A program made the position numbers and the translations under genes. Shown here piece by piece: positions 33,525-41,163 of a stretch of 64,000 bases of DNA. The first letter of the stretch is position 1; the number at the start of each line of letters is the position of its first letter. The stretch spans positions 137,172 to 201,171 of the forward strand of contig CAZIOT010000007.1 of NCBI GenBank assembly GCA_964540965.1. Reading direction: 5' to 3'. The notes beneath the pieces are model-generated. The model ran no database searches, was not told the origin of the DNA, and saw only the letters and a list, made by a program, of their open reading frames with translations. The stretch comes from JADYZU01 sp964540965. GTDB taxonomy: Bacteria; Pseudomonadota; Alphaproteobacteria; Rhodobacterales; Rhodobacteraceae.

Positions 33525-34161
33525 TGGTTGCAAGCCATTCTTCAAGGTCGCCATAGCCGGTCCGCCGCCGTTCGAACGGCAGTCCCAGCCGCGCGGCCGC
33601 CGCTTCGGCCTGTCTGGTCAGGACGGGGTCGTCGGTCTGCGCCAGATAGACCAGCTTTTCGTAATTGCCGAAATACATCTCGCGCAACTCGGGGTGGCGG
33701 TCGAGTCCCAGCGGGCGGATGACAAAGGCGTCGAACTGCCGGGCGAGGAAATCGGTGAGGTAGAAGGCGGTCGCCTCGTCCCGCGCGGCGAAGGCGGCAT
33801 TGCCTTCGAAAAAGCTGTAGCAATGCGGGCCGGGGATCATCGTCACGCCCAGCCGGTCGCAGATCGCCTGCAACTGGCCGCCGGTGCCGCAATCGGCATA
33901 GGCGACAAAGACCGCGCCATAGCGGCCGGCCGCCTCGGCCACCGCCTGCTCCACGGCAGCGCCGATGCGGTCGGGGCGGTTGTGCAGGATTGCAGGAAGA
34001 CATTGCAGATCAACATGCTGCAAGCCGTTCTTCGCGCAGATGTCAAGGATCTCGCGCGCGAGCGCCCCGCAGGCGATGACCAGCACCCGACCCTGCCCGG
34101 CGGGGGCTAGGCCGGTATCGGTCAGGGTGTCATCGGCAGGCGCGCTGTCGGGCACGGGCAC
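33511..34161 (-). CDS. DUF1638 domain protein (corrinoid-methyltransferase associated)
   Basis: A 216-residue protein. The DUF1638 region begins at RVLVIACGALAREILDICAKNGL and includes LPAILHNRPDRI, VFVAYADCGTGGQL and GPHCYSFFEGN. The family is strongly associated with methylamine-type corrinoid proteins and methyltransferases, but its biochemical role is unclear. I start at GTG 34161, five bases after a strong AAGGAGG; an ATG at 34284 would overlap the upstream corrinoid gene heavily. It lies 31 bases downstream of the corrinoid gene, so the two form an operon. Confidence 0.82.
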   Translation of the reverse strand: MPVPDSAPADDTLTDTGLAPAGQGRVLVIACGALAREILDICAKNGLQHVDLQCLPAILHNRPDRIGAAVEQAVAEAAGRYGAVFVAYADCGTGGQLQAICDRLGVTMIPGPHCYSFFEGNAAFAARDEATAFYLTDFLARQFDAFVIRPLGLDRHPELREMYFGNYEKLVYLAQTDDPVLTRQAEAAAARLGLPFERRRTGYGDLEEWLATTRNF

Positions 34162-34192
34162 GGGTGCCTCCTTCCGGCCGCCTTGGCACAGA

Positions 34193-34891
34193 TCAGGCCG
34201 CGGTCCCCTGATTGTGCTTGCGGGCGACAAAGGTCTTGGCGGTTTCCACCGCGACCGCGGCATCGCGGCAATAGGCATCGGCACCGATCGCCCTGCCGAA
34301 TTCTTCGTTCAGGGGCGCACCGCCGACAAGGACGATATAATCCTCGCGGATGCCTTTTTCCTTCAACGTGTCGATGACGACCTTCATGTAGGGCATCGTC
34401 GTGGTCAGAAGGGCGGACATGCCAAGGATATCGGGCTTTTCGGCCTCCATCGCGTCAAGGTATTTCTCGACCGAGTTGTTGATGCCAAGGTCCACCACCT
34501 CGAACCCGGCGCCTTCCATCATCATCGAGACAAGGTTCTTGCCGATGTCGTGGATGTCGCCCTTGACGGTGCCGATGACCATCTTGCCGACGCGCGGCGC
34601 GCCGGTTTCGGCCAGAAGCGGCTTGAGGATCGCCATGCCGCCCTTCATCGCATTGGCGGCAAGCAGCACTTCGGGCACGAACAGGATGCCGTCGCGGAAA
34701 TCGGCGCCAACGATGGTCATGCCGCCGACCAGAGCCTTGGTCAGCACGTCATAGGGCGCCCAGCCGCGGCCGAGCAGGATGTTCACACCCTCTTCGATCT
34801 CTTCCTTGAGGCCATCGTAGAGGTCGTCGAACATCTGCGCGACAAGATCGTCGTCGTCGAGTTCGGACAGGATGATGTCGTCGTCGGCCAT
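34193..34891 (-). CDS. Corrinoid (B12-binding) methyltransferase protein, MtbC/MttC-like
   Basis: A 232-residue corrinoid protein. An N-terminal helical B12-binding cap (VNILLGRGWAPYDVLTKALVGGMTIVGADF) is followed by the Rossmann domain with the cobalt-ligating GDIHDIGKNLV (His114, DxHxxG motif) and GMSALLTTTMPYMK and VLVGGAPLN. It carries methyl groups between a methylamine- or betaine-type methyltransferase and a corrinoid:acceptor enzyme; no MttB homologue is in the window, so the partner must be elsewhere. Forms an operon with DUF1638. Confidence 0.88.
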   Translation of the reverse strand: MADDDIILSELDDDDLVAQMFDDLYDGLKEEIEEGVNILLGRGWAPYDVLTKALVGGMTIVGADFRDGILFVPEVLLAANAMKGGMAILKPLLAETGAPRVGKMVIGTVKGDIHDIGKNLVSMMMEGAGFEVVDLGINNSVEKYLDAMEAEKPDILGMSALLTTTMPYMKVVIDTLKEKGIREDYIVLVGGAPLNEEFGRAIGADAYCRDAAVAVETAKTFVARKHNQGTAA

Positions 34892-35002
34892 GGCTGCCTC
34901 TGGTTCTTCTGCTGCCCCCCGTTCATGCGCCGGATCGGGCCGACAGGGAATATGAAATCCGACATCGGCTGGCGCGTCCGCGACAGGGGATCAGGCGGGG
35001 GC

Positions 35003-35030
35003 TTGCCATGTTCCCCATTTGTTCTAGGTT
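35003..35030 (+). promoter_or_regulatory. Promoter of the SPL-type radical SAM gene
   Basis: TTGCCA (35003-35008), 16-base spacer, TAGGTT (35025-35030), 7 bases before the start codon. This is a fair sigma-70 match for a Rhodobacterales promoter, with a very short leader. The LexA box fills the spacer, so LexA binding would exclude RNA polymerase. Confidence 0.5.
35010..35024 (+). promoter_or_regulatory. Predicted LexA (SOS) box before radical SAM gene
   Basis: GTTCCCCATTTGTTC, a perfect GTTC-N7-GTTC of the alphaproteobacterial LexA type, located 12 bases before the ATG and between the likely -35 and -10 elements. A perfect site in a promoter of a DNA-repair-like gene makes SOS control likely. 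Confidence 0.8.
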
Positions 35031-35036
35031 GGACCC

Positions 35037-36125
35037 ATGTCCGACAGCGAAATCCCCCTCGACCCGGCGCGGCTGCGCGGCAGGGCCGCCGCATCGAACG
35101 CCGGCAGCCGGTATGACCGGCTGAGCAGCGTCCTGATCGACGACGGCTGGGGCCGGGACGAGGATCTGCCGCCGTTCCGCACCGAAGTGCGCGAGGAGGT
35201 GCCGCGGACCATCATCAGCCGCAACACCTCGCCCGACATCGGCTTTGACCGCTCGATCAATCCCTACCGGGGCTGCGAGCATGGCTGCATCTATTGTTTC
35301 GCCCGGCCAAGCCACGCCTATTGGGGCCTGTCGCCCGGCCTTGATTTCGAGACGAAGCTGACGGCGAAGCCCGATGCGGCGCGGATTCTGGAACGCGAGC
35401 TGCGCGCGCGATCCTATCGCCCGGCGGTCATCGCCATCGGCACCAACACCGACCCTTACCAGCCGATCGAACGCGACCGCGGCATCATGCGCGCCGTCCT
35501 GTCGGTGCTGGCCGAGTATCGCCATCCGGTCGCGATCACCACCAAGGGCACGCTGATCGAACGCGACATCGACATCCTGGCGCCGATGGCCGCCGCGGGG
35601 CTGGCGCGCGTCGGCATCTCTCTCACCACGCTGGACGCGGCCGTGTCGCGGGCGATGGAGCCGCGGGTGCCGGCGCCGGCCCGTCGCCTTGCCACCATCC
35701 GCGCCCTCTCTGCGGCCGGCATCCCGGTGCGGGTGATGATCGCGCCGGTGGTGCCGGCGCTTACCGATCACGAGACCGAGGCGATTCTGGCGGCGGCGAA
35801 AGAGGCCGGGGCAGAGGCGGCCTCCTTTATCGTCCTGCGCTTGCCGCACGAGGTGGCGGGCCTGTTCCGCGACTGGGTGCAGGACCGTTTCCCCGACCGC
35901 GCCGCGCGGATCATGGGCCGGGTGCGCGAATTGCACGGCGGCCGCGATTACGACCCAGCCTTCGGCAAGCGCATGACCGGCGAGGGAGAATGGGCGCGGC
36001 TGATGCAGGCGCGGTTCCAGATCGCCGCGCGCCGGCTGGGACTGGATGGCAGGCAGCCGGCGTTGCGCACCGACCTGTTCCACCTGCCGCCCCGGCCCGG
36101 CGACCAGTTGACCCTTGGACTGTAG
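35037..36125 (+). CDS. PA0069 family radical SAM protein (spore-photoproduct-lyase-like)
   Basis: A 362-residue radical SAM protein. The [4Fe-4S] ligands are Cys80, Cys84 and Cys87 in CEHGCIYC. RSINPYRG just upstream and GTNTDPYQPIERD are hallmarks of the PA0069/SplB-like branch. Family relatives repair UV spore photoproduct in DNA; the substrate of this branch in non-spore-formers is not established. A perfect LexA box in its promoter supports a role in DNA damage. Its TAG stop lies in a REP-like repeat. Confidence 0.88.
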   Translation: MSDSEIPLDPARLRGRAAASNAGSRYDRLSSVLIDDGWGRDEDLPPFRTEVREEVPRTIISRNTSPDIGFDRSINPYRGCEHGCIYCFARPSHAYWGLSPGLDFETKLTAKPDAARILERELRARSYRPAVIAIGTNTDPYQPIERDRGIMRAVLSVLAEYRHPVAITTKGTLIERDIDILAPMAAAGLARVGISLTTLDAAVSRAMEPRVPAPARRLATIRALSAAGIPVRVMIAPVVPALTDHETEAILAAAKEAGAEAASFIVLRLPHEVAGLFRDWVQDRFPDRAARIMGRVRELHGGRDYDPAFGKRMTGEGEWARLMQARFQIAARRLGLDGRQPALRTDLFHLPPRPGDQLTLGL

Positions 36126-36143
36126 GGTGGGCAAGCGCCCACC
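36122..36143 (+). repeat. REP-like palindromic element (single arm)
   Basis: GTAGGGTGGGCAAGCGCCC followed by ACC, one arm of the repeat also found at 14473 and 11380. Its TAG is the stop codon of the radical SAM gene, and it separates that gene from the convergent MmcQ/YjbR gene by only a few bases. Confidence 0.8.
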
Positions 36144-36146
36144 GCG

Positions 36147-36482
36147 TCACCCCAACCCCGCCTGCACCTTCTTTGGCAGGCCGGCGCGCACGATGTCGTA
36201 GGACGTCTTCAGCCGGTGCAGCAATTCGTCGTCGCCCACATCCTCGGGCAGATGCACCCAGGATCGGTGGAAATACGGCGCCCGCGTGCCGATGCCCATC
36301 TCGATCAGCCGTTCGGCGGTGTCGATGGAATCGGTCTTGACGCTGACCCCGGTGCTGACCGCACCGACAGAGGCGAACATCTTGCCGCCGACCTTCCAGG
36401 CGTCATGGCCGCCGCCCCAGGGGTCCGAGACCAGGGCTCCGGGCAGGGTGGAACAGAAGGCGTTGACGCGGGCGCGGGACAT
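36147..36482 (-). CDS. MmcQ/YjbR family DNA-binding protein
   Basis: A 111-residue MmcQ/YjbR (CyaY-like fold) protein. It contains FCSTLPGALVSDPWGGGHDAWKVGGKMFASVG, the family signature, and ends HRLKTSYDIVRAGLPKKVQ. These small proteins have a double-wing DNA-binding-like fold, but no function is proven for most. Start MSRARVNAF (36482) is preferred over upstream ATGs at 36491 and 36518 because GAGG lies just before it. It is divergent from the DUF1697 gene with no space for long promoters. Confidence 0.87.
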   Translation of the reverse strand: MSRARVNAFCSTLPGALVSDPWGGGHDAWKVGGKMFASVGAVSTGVSVKTDSIDTAERLIEMGIGTRAPYFHRSWVHLPEDVGDDELLHRLKTSYDIVRAGLPKKVQAGLG

Positions 36483-36517
36483 GGCCCTCATGCTGGCACG
36501 GGAAACGGGGGCGGGCA

Positions 36518-37045
36518 ATGGAGCATGTGGCGCTCTTGCGCGGGGTGAATATCGGCGGCGTCAAGGTGGTGATGGCCGATCTCCGGCGGATCGCGGCGGG
36601 GCTGGGCTGGGGCAATCCGCAGACCTTCATCGCCTCGGGCAACCTGCTGTTCACCGCGCCGGCGGGCGACCACGCACCCCGGCTCGAGGCGGCGCTGGCG
36701 GCGGAATATGGCCGCCGGATCGAGGTGATCGTGCGCGATACCGACGCCATGCGCGCGGCCCTCGCCGCCTGTCCCTTTGACCCTAAGGAGGGGCGGCATG
36801 TGCATGTGTTCTTCCTGTGGTCCACGCCGGTGATGGACCGCGATCTTTACGACGCCCTGCGCACAGAGTCCGAGGAACTGTTCTTGCAAGACCGCCTCGC
36901 CTGGCTTCATGCGCCCGAAGGCGTCGGCCGGTCGAAACTGGCCGAGAGGCTGGACCGGGTGCTGCCCGGCACGCAGATGACCGCCCGAAACCTCAACACC
37001 CTGCGCAGCCTTGTCGAAATGCTGGACGCGCGGGCGGGCGGCTGA
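36518..37045 (+). CDS. DUF1697 family protein
   Basis: A 175-residue DUF1697 protein. It begins HVALLRGVNIGGVKVVMADLRRIAAGLG with the family's LLRGINVGG-like motif, then TFIASGNLLFTAP (SGNV-like) and a C-terminal RNLNTLRSLVEML. Structures in the family show a ferredoxin-like fold; no activity is known. It ends 13 bases before the leader peptide of cysS, so it could share a transcript with that region. Confidence 0.87.
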   Translation: MEHVALLRGVNIGGVKVVMADLRRIAAGLGWGNPQTFIASGNLLFTAPAGDHAPRLEAALAAEYGRRIEVIVRDTDAMRAALAACPFDPKEGRHVHVFFLWSTPVMDRDLYDALRTESEELFLQDRLAWLHAPEGVGRSKLAERLDRVLPGTQMTARNLNTLRSLVEMLDARAGG

Positions 37046-37053
37046 TAAGCCGC
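37038..37053 (+). other. Small hairpin before the Cys leader peptide
   Basis: GCGGCT-GATA-AGCCGC, a perfect 6-bp stem with a tetraloop that contains the DUF1697 stop codon and lies 5 bases before the leader ATG. It may limit read-through or sequester the leader's ribosome entry; neither is demonstrated. Confidence 0.45.
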
Positions 37054-37058
37054 ATCGC

Positions 37059-37103
37059 ATGACGACCTGCCGCATCATCCGCTGCTGCATCATTACCTGC
37101 TGA
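37059..37103 (+). CDS. Cysteine-rich leader peptide (candidate attenuator of cysS)
   Basis: A 14-codon frame encoding MTTCRIIRCCIITC, followed by TGA, ends 71 bases before the cysS ATG. Four of 14 codons are Cys (all TGC), including a Cys-Cys pair and a terminal Cys, in a proteome where Cys is rare. Leaders loaded with the amino acid charged by the downstream tRNA synthetase are the hallmark of ribosome-mediated attenuation. The spacer can pair CGCGGG (about 37114-37119) with CCCGCG further on, but I see no clear U-run terminator, so control could be translational. The ribosome site is weak. Confidence 0.55.
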   Translation: MTTCRIIRCCIITC

Positions 37104-37174
37104 CATCCGTCGCGCGGGCTGTCGTCGTTCCCCAGAATGAAGCCACCCCGCGGGCGCCACCCCAAGGGCCGCAC

Positions 37175-38587
37175 ATGACCATCCGCCTGCGCAATTCGCT
37201 GACCCGCAAGGTCGAGGATTTCGTGCCGATCGACCCGGCCGATGTGCGGATCTATGTCTGCGGGCCGACGGTCTATGACCGCGCCCATCTGGGAAATGCC
37301 CGGCCGGTGGTGGTGTTCGATGTGCTGTATCGCCTGCTGCGCCATGTCCATGGCGCCGATCACGTCACCTATGTGCGCAACTTCACCGACGTCGACGACA
37401 AGATCAACGCCGAGGCGCTGCGGCGGCGCGAGGCCGGCGCGCCGGGCAGCCTTGAGGATCTGATCCACCAGCGGACCGAGGAAACCATCGGCTGGTATCA
37501 CGCCGACATGGACGCGCTTGGCGCTCTCCGCCCGGATCATGAACCGCGCGCCACCGCCTATATCGCGCCGATGATCGCCATGATCGACCGGCTGATCGCC
37601 GGCGGCCATGCCTATGCGGCCGAGGGGCATGTGCTGTTCCGCGTCCGGTCCTATGCGGCCTATGGCGCGCTGTCGGGCAGGTCGGTCGACGACATGATCG
37701 CCGGCGCACGGGTCGAGGTCGCGCCCTTCAAGGAAGACCCGCTGGATTTCGTGCTGTGGAAGCCGTCGGACGCCGAAACGCCGGGCTGGGACAGCCCCTG
37801 GGGCCGGGGGCGGCCCGGCTGGCATATCGAATGCTCGGCGATGAGCTATGAATTGCTGGGCGACACGTTCGACATCCATGGCGGCGGCATCGACCTGCAG
37901 TTCCCCCACCACGAGAACGAGATCGCCCAATCCCTTTGCGCCCATCCCGAAGGCGGCTTTGCCCGCTACTGGCTGCATAACGAGATGCTGCTGGTCGAGG
38001 GCCGGAAGATGTCGAAATCGCTGGGCAATTTCTTTACCGTCCGCGACCTGCTGGATCAGGGCGTGCCGGGCGAGGTGATCCGGTTCGTGCTGCTGGGCAC
38101 GCATTATTCCAAGCCGATGGACTGGACGGAGGAAAAGGCATCGACCGCCCGTGAAATACTTTGGGATTTCATGTCCGTGACGCACGGAGTGGATCCGGCA
38201 GAGCCGGATCTCGAAGTCGTTTCAGCATTGTCCGACGACTTGAATACCGCCGAAGCAATCGCCAGACTTCATGAACTGCGCAAGCAGGGAAAAGGCGCCG
38301 AATTGCTGGCAAGTGCGCGGCTCATGGGCTTGCTCGCAGCCAGACCCACGGCCGGAGCCATTGGTTGGGGTCCAACCGAAGAGGCGATGAGTGTGGCGGC
38401 TGCCATTGCGAGGCGATTTGCAGAAATGCGTGCCAACCGGGACTTCGCCGCTGCCGACGAATTGCGGGCGCGCGCTCGGGATGCAGGGGTCGAGTTGCAG
38501 GTAACGAAGCAGCACCTTGGCCAAGGTGCGATTGGAAAGGTGATGTCAAACTTCGACATTGATCTTGCAAAGGCATTGCAGAATTGA
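37175..38587 (+). CDS. cysS: Cysteine-tRNA ligase
   Basis: A 470-residue class I synthetase that charges tRNA-Cys. It has YVCGPTVYDRAHLGNARP (HIGH-type signature), zinc-site residues near Cys28, HHENEIAQS and KMSKS at residues 278-282. Start ATG has AAGGG seven bases upstream. The first 920 or so bases show the very high GC3 normal for the window, while the last 480 or so (from about 38102) are much lower and use codons such as AGA and ATA, suggesting a recombined 3' part. The reading frame is intact. The stop overlaps the TTG start of cimA. Confidence 0.96.
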   Translation: MTIRLRNSLTRKVEDFVPIDPADVRIYVCGPTVYDRAHLGNARPVVVFDVLYRLLRHVHGADHVTYVRNFTDVDDKINAEALRRREAGAPGSLEDLIHQRTEETIGWYHADMDALGALRPDHEPRATAYIAPMIAMIDRLIAGGHAYAAEGHVLFRVRSYAAYGALSGRSVDDMIAGARVEVAPFKEDPLDFVLWKPSDAETPGWDSPWGRGRPGWHIECSAMSYELLGDTFDIHGGGIDLQFPHHENEIAQSLCAHPEGGFARYWLHNEMLLVEGRKMSKSLGNFFTVRDLLDQGVPGEVIRFVLLGTHYSKPMDWTEEKASTAREILWDFMSVTHGVDPAEPDLEVVSALSDDLNTAEAIARLHELRKQGKGAELLASARLMGLLAARPTAGAIGWGPTEEAMSVAAAIARRFAEMRANRDFAAADELRARARDAGVELQVTKQHLGQGAIGKVMSNFDIDLAKALQN

Positions 38588-40212
38588 CCCGCGACCACCT
38601 CTACCTCTTCGACACCACCCTCCGCGATGGCCAGCAGACGCAGGGGGTGCAATACTCCACCCCCGAGAAGCTCCGCATCGCCGCGATGCTCGACGATCTT
38701 GGCCTTGACTATATCGAGGGCGGCTGGCCGGGTGCCAATCCGACCGACAGCGAGTTCTTCACCCTCGCACCAAAGACCCGCGCCACCATGACTGCCTTCG
38801 GCATGACCAAACGCGCCGGGCGGTCGGCGGCCAATGACGATGTGCTGGCGGCGGTGGTCAATGCCGGGACGCCGGCGGTCTGCCTTGTCGGCAAGACCCA
38901 TGATTTCCACGTCACCGCCGCGCTTGGCATCACGCTGGACGAAAACCTGACCAACATCCGCGACTCGGTCGCGCATGTCGTGGGGCAGGGGCGCGAATGC
39001 CTGTTCGATGCCGAACATTTCTTTGACGGCTACCGCGCCAATCCCGGCTATGCCCTGTCGGCCCTGCGGGCCGCCCATGATGCCGGCGCCCGCTGGGTCG
39101 TGCTCTGCGACACCAACGGCGGCACCCTGCCGGCCGAGATCGGGCGTGTGGTGGCCGAGGTCATTGCCGCGGGCATTCCGGGCGACCGGCTGGGCATCCA
39201 TTGCCATGACGATACCGGCAATGCGGTGGCCAATTCGCTGGCCGCCGTCGATGCCGGAGCGCGGCAGATCCAGGGCACGCTGAACGGACTGGGCGAACGC
39301 TGCGGCAACGCCAATCTGACGACGATCATCCCGACGCTGCTGCTCAAGGACCCCTATGCCGGGCACTTTGACACCGGCGTCAGCCGTGCCGGCCTTGCCG
39401 GGCTGGTCAAGGTCAGCCGCACCCTTGACGACATCCTGAACCGGGTGCCGCTGCGGTCGGCGCCTTACGTCGGCGCCAGCGCCTTTGCCCACAAGGCCGG
39501 GCTTCATGCCAGCGCCATCCTCAAGGATCCGGCGACCTATGAACATGTCGCCCCCGATCTGGTCGGCAACGAACGCGTCATCCCGATGTCCAATCAGGCC
39601 GGCCAATCGAACCTGCGGGCGCGGCTGGCCGCGGCGGGGATCGAGGTGGCGCCGAAGGATCCGCGCCTTGCCGGCATCCTCGACCGGATCAAGGCGAACG
39701 AGGATCGCGGCTATGCCTATGATTCCGCGCAAGGCAGTTTCGAACTGGTGGCGCGGCGCGAACTGGGCCTGATGCCGGCGTTCTTCAACGTCGACCGCTA
39801 TCGCGTCACTGTCGAGCGGCGGCGCAATGCCGAGGGGCGGATGGTCTCGCTCTCGGAAGCGGTGGTGGTCGTGCAGATCGGCGCCGACAAGATGATGTCG
39901 GTCAGCGATTCCATGGACGAGATCGGCACCGACCAGGGCCCGGTCAACGCCCTGTCCAAGGCGCTGGCCAAGGATCTTGGCCCCTATCAATCCTGCATCG
40001 ACGACATGAAGCTGGTCGATTTCAAGGTGCGGATCACCCAGGGCGGGACCGAGGCGGTGACCCGCGTCATCATCGACAGCGAGGACGGGCAGGGCCGCCG
40101 CTGGTCCACCGTGGGCGTCAGCGCCAATATCGTCGATGCGAGCTTCGAGGCGCTGCTCGATGCGGTGAACTGGAAGCTGGTGCGCGACATGGGGCCGCCG
40201 GGCGGGGTCTGA
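38584..40212 (+). CDS. cimA: Citramalate synthase
   Basis: A 542-residue protein of the alpha-isopropylmalate/homocitrate synthase family, citramalate synthase branch, which condenses acetyl-CoA and pyruvate to (R)-citramalate for isoleucine synthesis. Catalytic-domain motifs: LFDTTLRDGQQTQGVQ (residues 9-24), GIHCHDDTGNAVANSL and GLGERCGNANL. A C-terminal regulatory (LeuA dimer) domain begins near residue 400. The start is TTG overlapping the cysS stop as TTGA; any later ATG would lose the active site. Annotation as plain 2-isopropylmalate synthase is possible but less likely. Confidence 0.88.
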   Translation: MTRDHLYLFDTTLRDGQQTQGVQYSTPEKLRIAAMLDDLGLDYIEGGWPGANPTDSEFFTLAPKTRATMTAFGMTKRAGRSAANDDVLAAVVNAGTPAVCLVGKTHDFHVTAALGITLDENLTNIRDSVAHVVGQGRECLFDAEHFFDGYRANPGYALSALRAAHDAGARWVVLCDTNGGTLPAEIGRVVAEVIAAGIPGDRLGIHCHDDTGNAVANSLAAVDAGARQIQGTLNGLGERCGNANLTTIIPTLLLKDPYAGHFDTGVSRAGLAGLVKVSRTLDDILNRVPLRSAPYVGASAFAHKAGLHASAILKDPATYEHVAPDLVGNERVIPMSNQAGQSNLRARLAAAGIEVAPKDPRLAGILDRIKANEDRGYAYDSAQGSFELVARRELGLMPAFFNVDRYRVTVERRRNAEGRMVSLSEAVVVVQIGADKMMSVSDSMDEIGTDQGPVNALSKALAKDLGPYQSCIDDMKLVDFKVRITQGGTEAVTRVIIDSEDGQGRRWSTVGVSANIVDASFEALLDAVNWKLVRDMGPPGGV

Positions 40213-40306
40213 GGCCGGCCTCCACCCGCCTGCCTGCCGGATTTCCCGACTTGGCACCCGCCCGCACCGGCGCCATCCTGCCCCCATTCCGGCCGTGGAG
40301 GCTATG

Positions 40307-40717
40307 ATGCACCGATTTCTGATCGCCCTTTGTCTGTCCGCCTGCACCGGCGCCGTGGCGCAGGATGCGCCAGCCGACGGCATGATCGAGGTTTTCACCG
40401 GCACCTATCGCCACAATGTCACGATCCGCGTCTGGTCGGACGATCAGGTGCAGGTCGAGGTCATGCCGACCGACCGGGTGGTCGGCGTTCAAAGCGAACC
40501 CGGCCTGTTCGCTCGGCTGTCGGATATCCTGCGCGAGGACGGGCCGGCCGCCGCCGCCTCGGCCGAGGGAAGCGAGCCCTGTCCGGATTTCGGCGGCACG
40601 ACGATCCGGGCGGACCCGCCCATCGCCGGCTTTGCCCAAGCCTCGGTCGGTTGCCCCGAGGCGGTCGTGTCGGGCCTGGCAGAGCGGCTTTTCACCGAGA
40701 TGGGGGTGGAGTGGTGA
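40307..40717 (+). CDS. Small exported protein, tandem paralogue 1
   Basis: A 136-residue protein with a signal peptide (MHRFLIALCLSACTGAVAQD). Its body ends ADPPIAGFAQASVGCPEAVVSGLAERLFTEMG. I do not recognise a family. The next gene encodes a protein of the same length with a matching C-terminal pattern (GFAGAEASCPDPVLATFMDEL), so the pair are diverged duplicates. The ATG at 40307 follows GGAGG by 5 bases. The genes overlap by 4 bases (GTGA) and are surely co-translated. Confidence 0.7.
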   Translation: MHRFLIALCLSACTGAVAQDAPADGMIEVFTGTYRHNVTIRVWSDDQVQVEVMPTDRVVGVQSEPGLFARLSDILREDGPAAAASAEGSEPCPDFGGTTIRADPPIAGFAQASVGCPEAVVSGLAERLFTEMGVEW

Positions 40718-41124
40718 GGGCGGCCGCGCTTGCCCTTCTTGCCCTTTCCCTTGCCGCCTGCGCCCGGTCGGGCCCGCCCGAAGGCGTGGCCTATGTCGAA
40801 ATCTCGGTCACCGGCGGCCGCGATGGCGCCGATGTGCTGCGCATCCATCACGACGACCGCATCTGGAGCCTGACCGGCGGGCGGGAACGCCTTGAACCGG
40901 CGGTGCCCGGCACCTTTGTCACCGTGGCGGCACTGGTGGCGGCCGACGGGCCGGGGGTGGTTGCACGGATGGAGCAGGAGGACGCCCCCTGCGAGGGGGC
41001 AGGCATCGCCGCGGTCCGCGCCGTGCCCGCCATCGGCGGTTTCGCCGGGGCCGAGGCCTCCTGCCCCGATCCGGTTCTGGCGACCTTCATGGATGAATTG
41101 CGCGCGGCCATCGGCCGGCCCTGA
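40714..41124 (+). CDS. Small lipoprotein, tandem paralogue 2
   Basis: A 136-residue protein that starts with GTG overlapping the stop of the previous gene. The lipoprotein signal is RAAALALLALSLAACARSG with the lipid-modified Cys at about residue 17. A conserved-looking pair of Cys (DAPCEGAG and ASCPDP) matches the pair in the upstream protein (EPCPDFGG and VGCPEA), probably forming a disulfide. No named domain is evident. Because it lacks an ATG it can be missed by simple searches. Confidence 0.7.
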   Translation: MRAAALALLALSLAACARSGPPEGVAYVEISVTGGRDGADVLRIHHDDRIWSLTGGRERLEPAVPGTFVTVAALVAADGPGVVARMEQEDAPCEGAGIAAVRAVPAIGGFAGAEASCPDPVLATFMDELRAAIGRP

Positions 41125-41163
41125 CGGCTTGGCAGCGCCGGCGGGGCGGGCTATCTGCCGGCC

